Assembly: GCF_028553725.1 (NCBI RefSeq)
Contig: NZ_CP067124.1
Coordinates: 434,001-498,000, forward strand
DNA length: 64,000 bases
Reading direction: 5' to 3'
Source of the DNA: Paracoccus alcaliphilus
GTDB taxonomy: Bacteria > Pseudomonadota > Alphaproteobacteria > Rhodobacterales > Rhodobacteraceae
The translations under genes and the position numbers were made by a program. Below the pieces are notes generated by a model. The model did not search any database and had not been told where the DNA came from. It was given only the letters and a program-made list of their open reading frames with translations. Shown here one piece after another: positions 62,111-64,000 of the stretch (within the stretch, counting starts at the first letter, position 1; every line of letters begins with the position of its first letter).

Positions 62111-62635
62111 TCAGCCCTCGCCAATCAGCGCCCGCGCGTCCTTGATGCGCAGAAACAGCGTCATCGGCTCCAGCACCGTCTCGGCAAAACCGGCCCCGAC
62201 ATAAAATGCCTTGGCACGCTCGTTCAGGGCGTGAACCAAAATGGCCGCGATGCCGACCTCATGCGCCGCCGCCGTGATCCGCAGCACGGCATCGCGCAGC
62301 AGTGCCCGGCCGAGACCATTGCCCTGCTCAGACACATCCACCGCCAAACGCCCCAGAACGATGACCGGGATGGGGTCGGGCATATTCTGCCGCAGCCTGC
62401 GGGGTGCCAGATCGTGGCTGACCGATCCGGCCGCCAGCGCATAGAAACCGACGGCCCGCTGGCCCCGGCACAGCACATAGGCCCGCGACGCGCCAGACAC
62501 CTGATTGGCGCGGGCTTTGCGCTTCAGCCAAGTATCAAGCGTCGTTGCCCCGGATGCGAAGCCGTCGATCAGATGATCGTCACTCAGCGGCACGGGCGCG
62601 CGTAAGGGCTGCATACCCTGCGTCATCTCTCCCAT
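62111..62635 (-). CDS. GNAT acetyltransferase toxin (TacT-like)
   Basis: 174 residues: DHLIDGFASGATTLDTWLKR at the start and VIVLGRLAVDVSEQGNGLGR with ALLRDAVLRI as the acetyl-CoA loop. GNAT proteins paired with DUF1778 antitoxins acetylate aminoacyl-tRNA and block translation. Overlaps the antitoxin gene by 13 bp; minus strand, inside the phage late operon. Confidence 0.9.
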   Translation of the reverse strand: MGEMTQGMQPLRAPVPLSDDHLIDGFASGATTLDTWLKRKARANQVSGASRAYVLCRGQRAVGFYALAAGSVSHDLAPRRLRQNMPDPIPVIVLGRLAVDVSEQGNGLGRALLRDAVLRITAAAHEVGIAAILVHALNERAKAFYVGAGFAETVLEPMTLFLRIKDARALIGEG

Positions 62636-62916
62636 GGCGCGGGCGTGGCCAGCAGCTTGCCCAGCCGTTCATTCGGCGCAGGCGGTGCATCGAGCTGTGC
62701 CATGAAGGCGCTGAACTGCTCGGCATCCAGTCGGAATGCGGTGCGGTCGAGCAACGCATCCTCAGCCGCCTGTCGGCTGGCCTCCATCATGAACTCCGAG
62801 CGGTTCTTGCCAAGGGCTGCTGCGGCACGGTCGATCAGATCGCGGTCACGCGGGGTGACGCGAAGATTGATCAGTGAACGACGCGGGGCGTCCTCCTTGG
62901 ATGTTACGGCGGCCAT
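62623..62916 (-). CDS. DUF1778 antitoxin (TacA-like)
   Basis: About 97 residues from the ATG at 62916, which has AGGAGG 8 nt upstream. RRSLINLRVTPRDRDLIDRA is the ribbon-helix-helix of DUF1778, AAAALGKNRSEFMMEASRQA continues it, and the C-terminus would cover the toxin. First gene of the pair. Confidence 0.92.
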   Translation of the reverse strand: MAAVTSKEDAPRRSLINLRVTPRDRDLIDRAAAALGKNRSEFMMEASRQAAEDALLDRTAFRLDAEQFSAFMAQLDAPPAPNERLGKLLATPAPWER

Positions 62917-62946
62917 GGCGCGCCCTCCTGCGATGAATTGAACCAT

Positions 62947-62971
62947 AATGTAAAGACACATGCTTTACATT
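62947..62971. promoter_or_regulatory. operator candidate of the toxin-antitoxin module
   Basis: AATGTAAAG, 7 nt, CTTTACATT: perfect 9-bp arms, about 30 bp upstream of the antitoxin start, in an AT-rich island within GC-rich phage DNA. A ribbon-helix-helix antitoxin would bind such a dyad for autorepression. Confidence 0.65.
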
Positions 62972-62994
62972 TCAAGCTGCGACTGGACCAGACG

Positions 62995-63879
62995 ATGAAA
63001 AGCCTCGCCCCTGACCTGCAATCGCATCTGGACGATGGCACAACGACGCTGGCGTGGTGCTGGCGGATTACCCGCGCCGACGGAATGACCCTCGGTTTTA
63101 CCGATCATGACCGGGCGCTGGCCTTTGGCGGCACCGATTTCGAGCCGGAAAGCGGGCTGTCGGCTTCGGAGATCCGCGCCGGGTCCGATCTGTCGGCGGA
63201 TTCGCAGGATGCAGAGGGCGCGCTGACCTCGGATCGGATCACCGAGACCGATATCCTCGACGGGCGCTGGGACAATGCGCTGGTCGAGGTCTGGCGGGTG
63301 AACTGGGAAGCCCCCGGCCAGCGGGTGCTGATCCGGCGCGGCTCGATCGGCGAGTTGCGGCGCGGGCGCGTGGCCTTCGTGGCCGAGGTCCGCAGCCTGG
63401 CGCATGTGCTGGGCCAGACGGTCGGTCGGGTATTCCAAGGCACCTGCGATGCCGCGCTGGGCGACTCCCGCTGTGGCGTGAACCTGAACGATGCCGCCTA
63501 TACCGGGACCGGCGCGGTGGTCGATAGGGTCCGCGACCGGGCCTTCACGGCTTCGGGCATCGGCGGCTTCGCCAGCGGATGGTTCGCCTTCGGCTATCTC
63601 GAATGGACCTCGGGGCCGAACAGCGACCGGCAGGCCGAGATCATGCTCCATGAACTGGCATCCGGCATCGTCACCATCACGCTGCTGGAAGCGCCGGTGC
63701 GCCCCGTCGGAGGCGGCGATGCCTTCACCATCCGCGCGGGCTGCGACAAGCGCAGCGCGACCTGCACGGCGAAGTTCGCCAACATCCTCAACTTCCGCGG
63801 CTTCCCGAACATCCCCGGCCAGGACGCGGTGATCCGCTATGCCACCGCCGATGGCGGGCATGAAGGGGCGGTGCTGTGA
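62995..63879 (+). CDS. DUF2163 tail protein (GTA g13-like)
   Basis: 294 residues from the ATG at 62995. MKSLAPDLQSHLDDGTTTLA, TLGFTDHDRALAFGGTDFEP and GTCDAALGDSRCGVNLNDAA are the DUF2163 (TIGR02218) signature. It lies between DUF2460 and NlpC/P60, as in gene transfer agents, although the toxin-antitoxin pair separates it from the former here. An in-frame ATG at 62938 would start inside the operator. Confidence 0.92.
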   Translation: MKSLAPDLQSHLDDGTTTLAWCWRITRADGMTLGFTDHDRALAFGGTDFEPESGLSASEIRAGSDLSADSQDAEGALTSDRITETDILDGRWDNALVEVWRVNWEAPGQRVLIRRGSIGELRRGRVAFVAEVRSLAHVLGQTVGRVFQGTCDAALGDSRCGVNLNDAAYTGTGAVVDRVRDRAFTASGIGGFASGWFAFGYLEWTSGPNSDRQAEIMLHELASGIVTITLLEAPVRPVGGGDAFTIRAGCDKRSATCTAKFANILNFRGFPNIPGQDAVIRYATADGGHEGAVL

Positions 63880-64000
63880 GGCCCGCCAGCGCAAAGAAGG
63901 TGGTGGCCGCCGCGCGCGGCTGGCTGGGCACCCCGTATCACGATCAGGCCAGCGTCCGGGGCGTGGGCTGCGACTGCCTTGGCCTCGCCCGCGGCATCTG
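63876..64000 (+). CDS. NlpC/P60 family tail peptidase (GTA g14-like), 3' end outside window
   Basis: GTG start at 63876 inside the previous stop (GTGA). About 41 residues are visible: VVAAARGWLGTPYHDQASVR and GVGCDCLGLARGI, with the catalytic Cys in CDCLG. TIGR02219-type tail-associated murein hydrolase, used for crossing the cell wall. Confidence 0.88.
   Translation, partial: MRPASAKKVVAAARGWLGTPYHDQASVRGVGCDCLGLARGI

Overview
The window looks like the chromosome or a large replicon of a GC-rich alphaproteobacterium of the Rhodobacteraceae, probably Paracoccus or a close relative. The grounds are base composition and codon use, the transporter types, the insertion sequences, and a prophage whose distal tail genes have the gene-transfer-agent (GTA) order DUF2460, DUF2163, NlpC/P60. 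No rRNA, tRNA or CRISPR array was seen.

Layout. (1) 1-7287, minus strand: a branched-chain-amino-acid-type ABC transporter operon (two permeases, binding protein, two ATPases) that continues into a Tm-1/UPF0261 protein, a PEP-hydrolase-type TIM barrel and an SRPBCC protein. Divergent from it (7481-9915) are a degenerate TIM-barrel protein and a regulator that fuses the same TIM barrel to an AAA+ and a Fis-type DNA-binding domain. (2) 9924-16168, minus strand: a secretion-oriented cluster with a LuxR-type regulator, a polytopic membrane protein, a von Willebrand A protein with five 88-residue tandem repeats, an SH3-type secreted protein and two small secreted proteins. The last is truncated where it meets a gene remnant. 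(3) 16389-18914: an intact IS66 element with an 8-bp target duplication, inserted in the start of an older IS5-type transposase relic. (4) 19308-30276, minus strand: a defence operon with a BrxR/CapW-type WYL repressor, an SNF2 helicase with a C-terminal DUF3883 nuclease-like domain, an ASCH protein, a DUF1156 methyltransferase and a DUF499 ATPase. (5) 30338-37995: a peptidase gene broken at the edge of the defence operon, a TetR/O-methyltransferase pair with matching operator-like sites, and a sugar ABC-transporter/oxidoreductase/epimerase operon whose binding-protein gene is cut by an IS5 (IS903-type) element at 37996-39044. (6) 39046-41313: the tail of a lost gene, then a RelE-UvrD fusion helicase. 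(7) 41544-42814: an IS3 element with a 4-bp target duplication. (8) 43060-64000: part of a prophage. It has two tandem ParB-like/DNA-methyltransferase genes, a lower-GC membrane/secreted pair, a lambda-type packaging and head module (TerS, TerL, gpW, portal, protease, decoration, capsid), tail genes, and GTA-like distal tail genes.

How the parts work together. The first operon probably imports and processes a small organic solute; its regulator may sense it through a TIM barrel copied from the enzyme. The defence operon has the parts expected of a modification-plus-restriction system under a WYL repressor: methylase, ATPase, helicase-nuclease and an ASCH nucleotide/RNA-binding protein. The phage late operon carries two toxin-antitoxin modules on the opposite strand, a programmed -1 frameshift in the tail chaperone gene and an in-frame amber codon in the tape-measure gene. 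The amber codon, and the lack of integrase and early genes in the window, suggest a decaying prophage.
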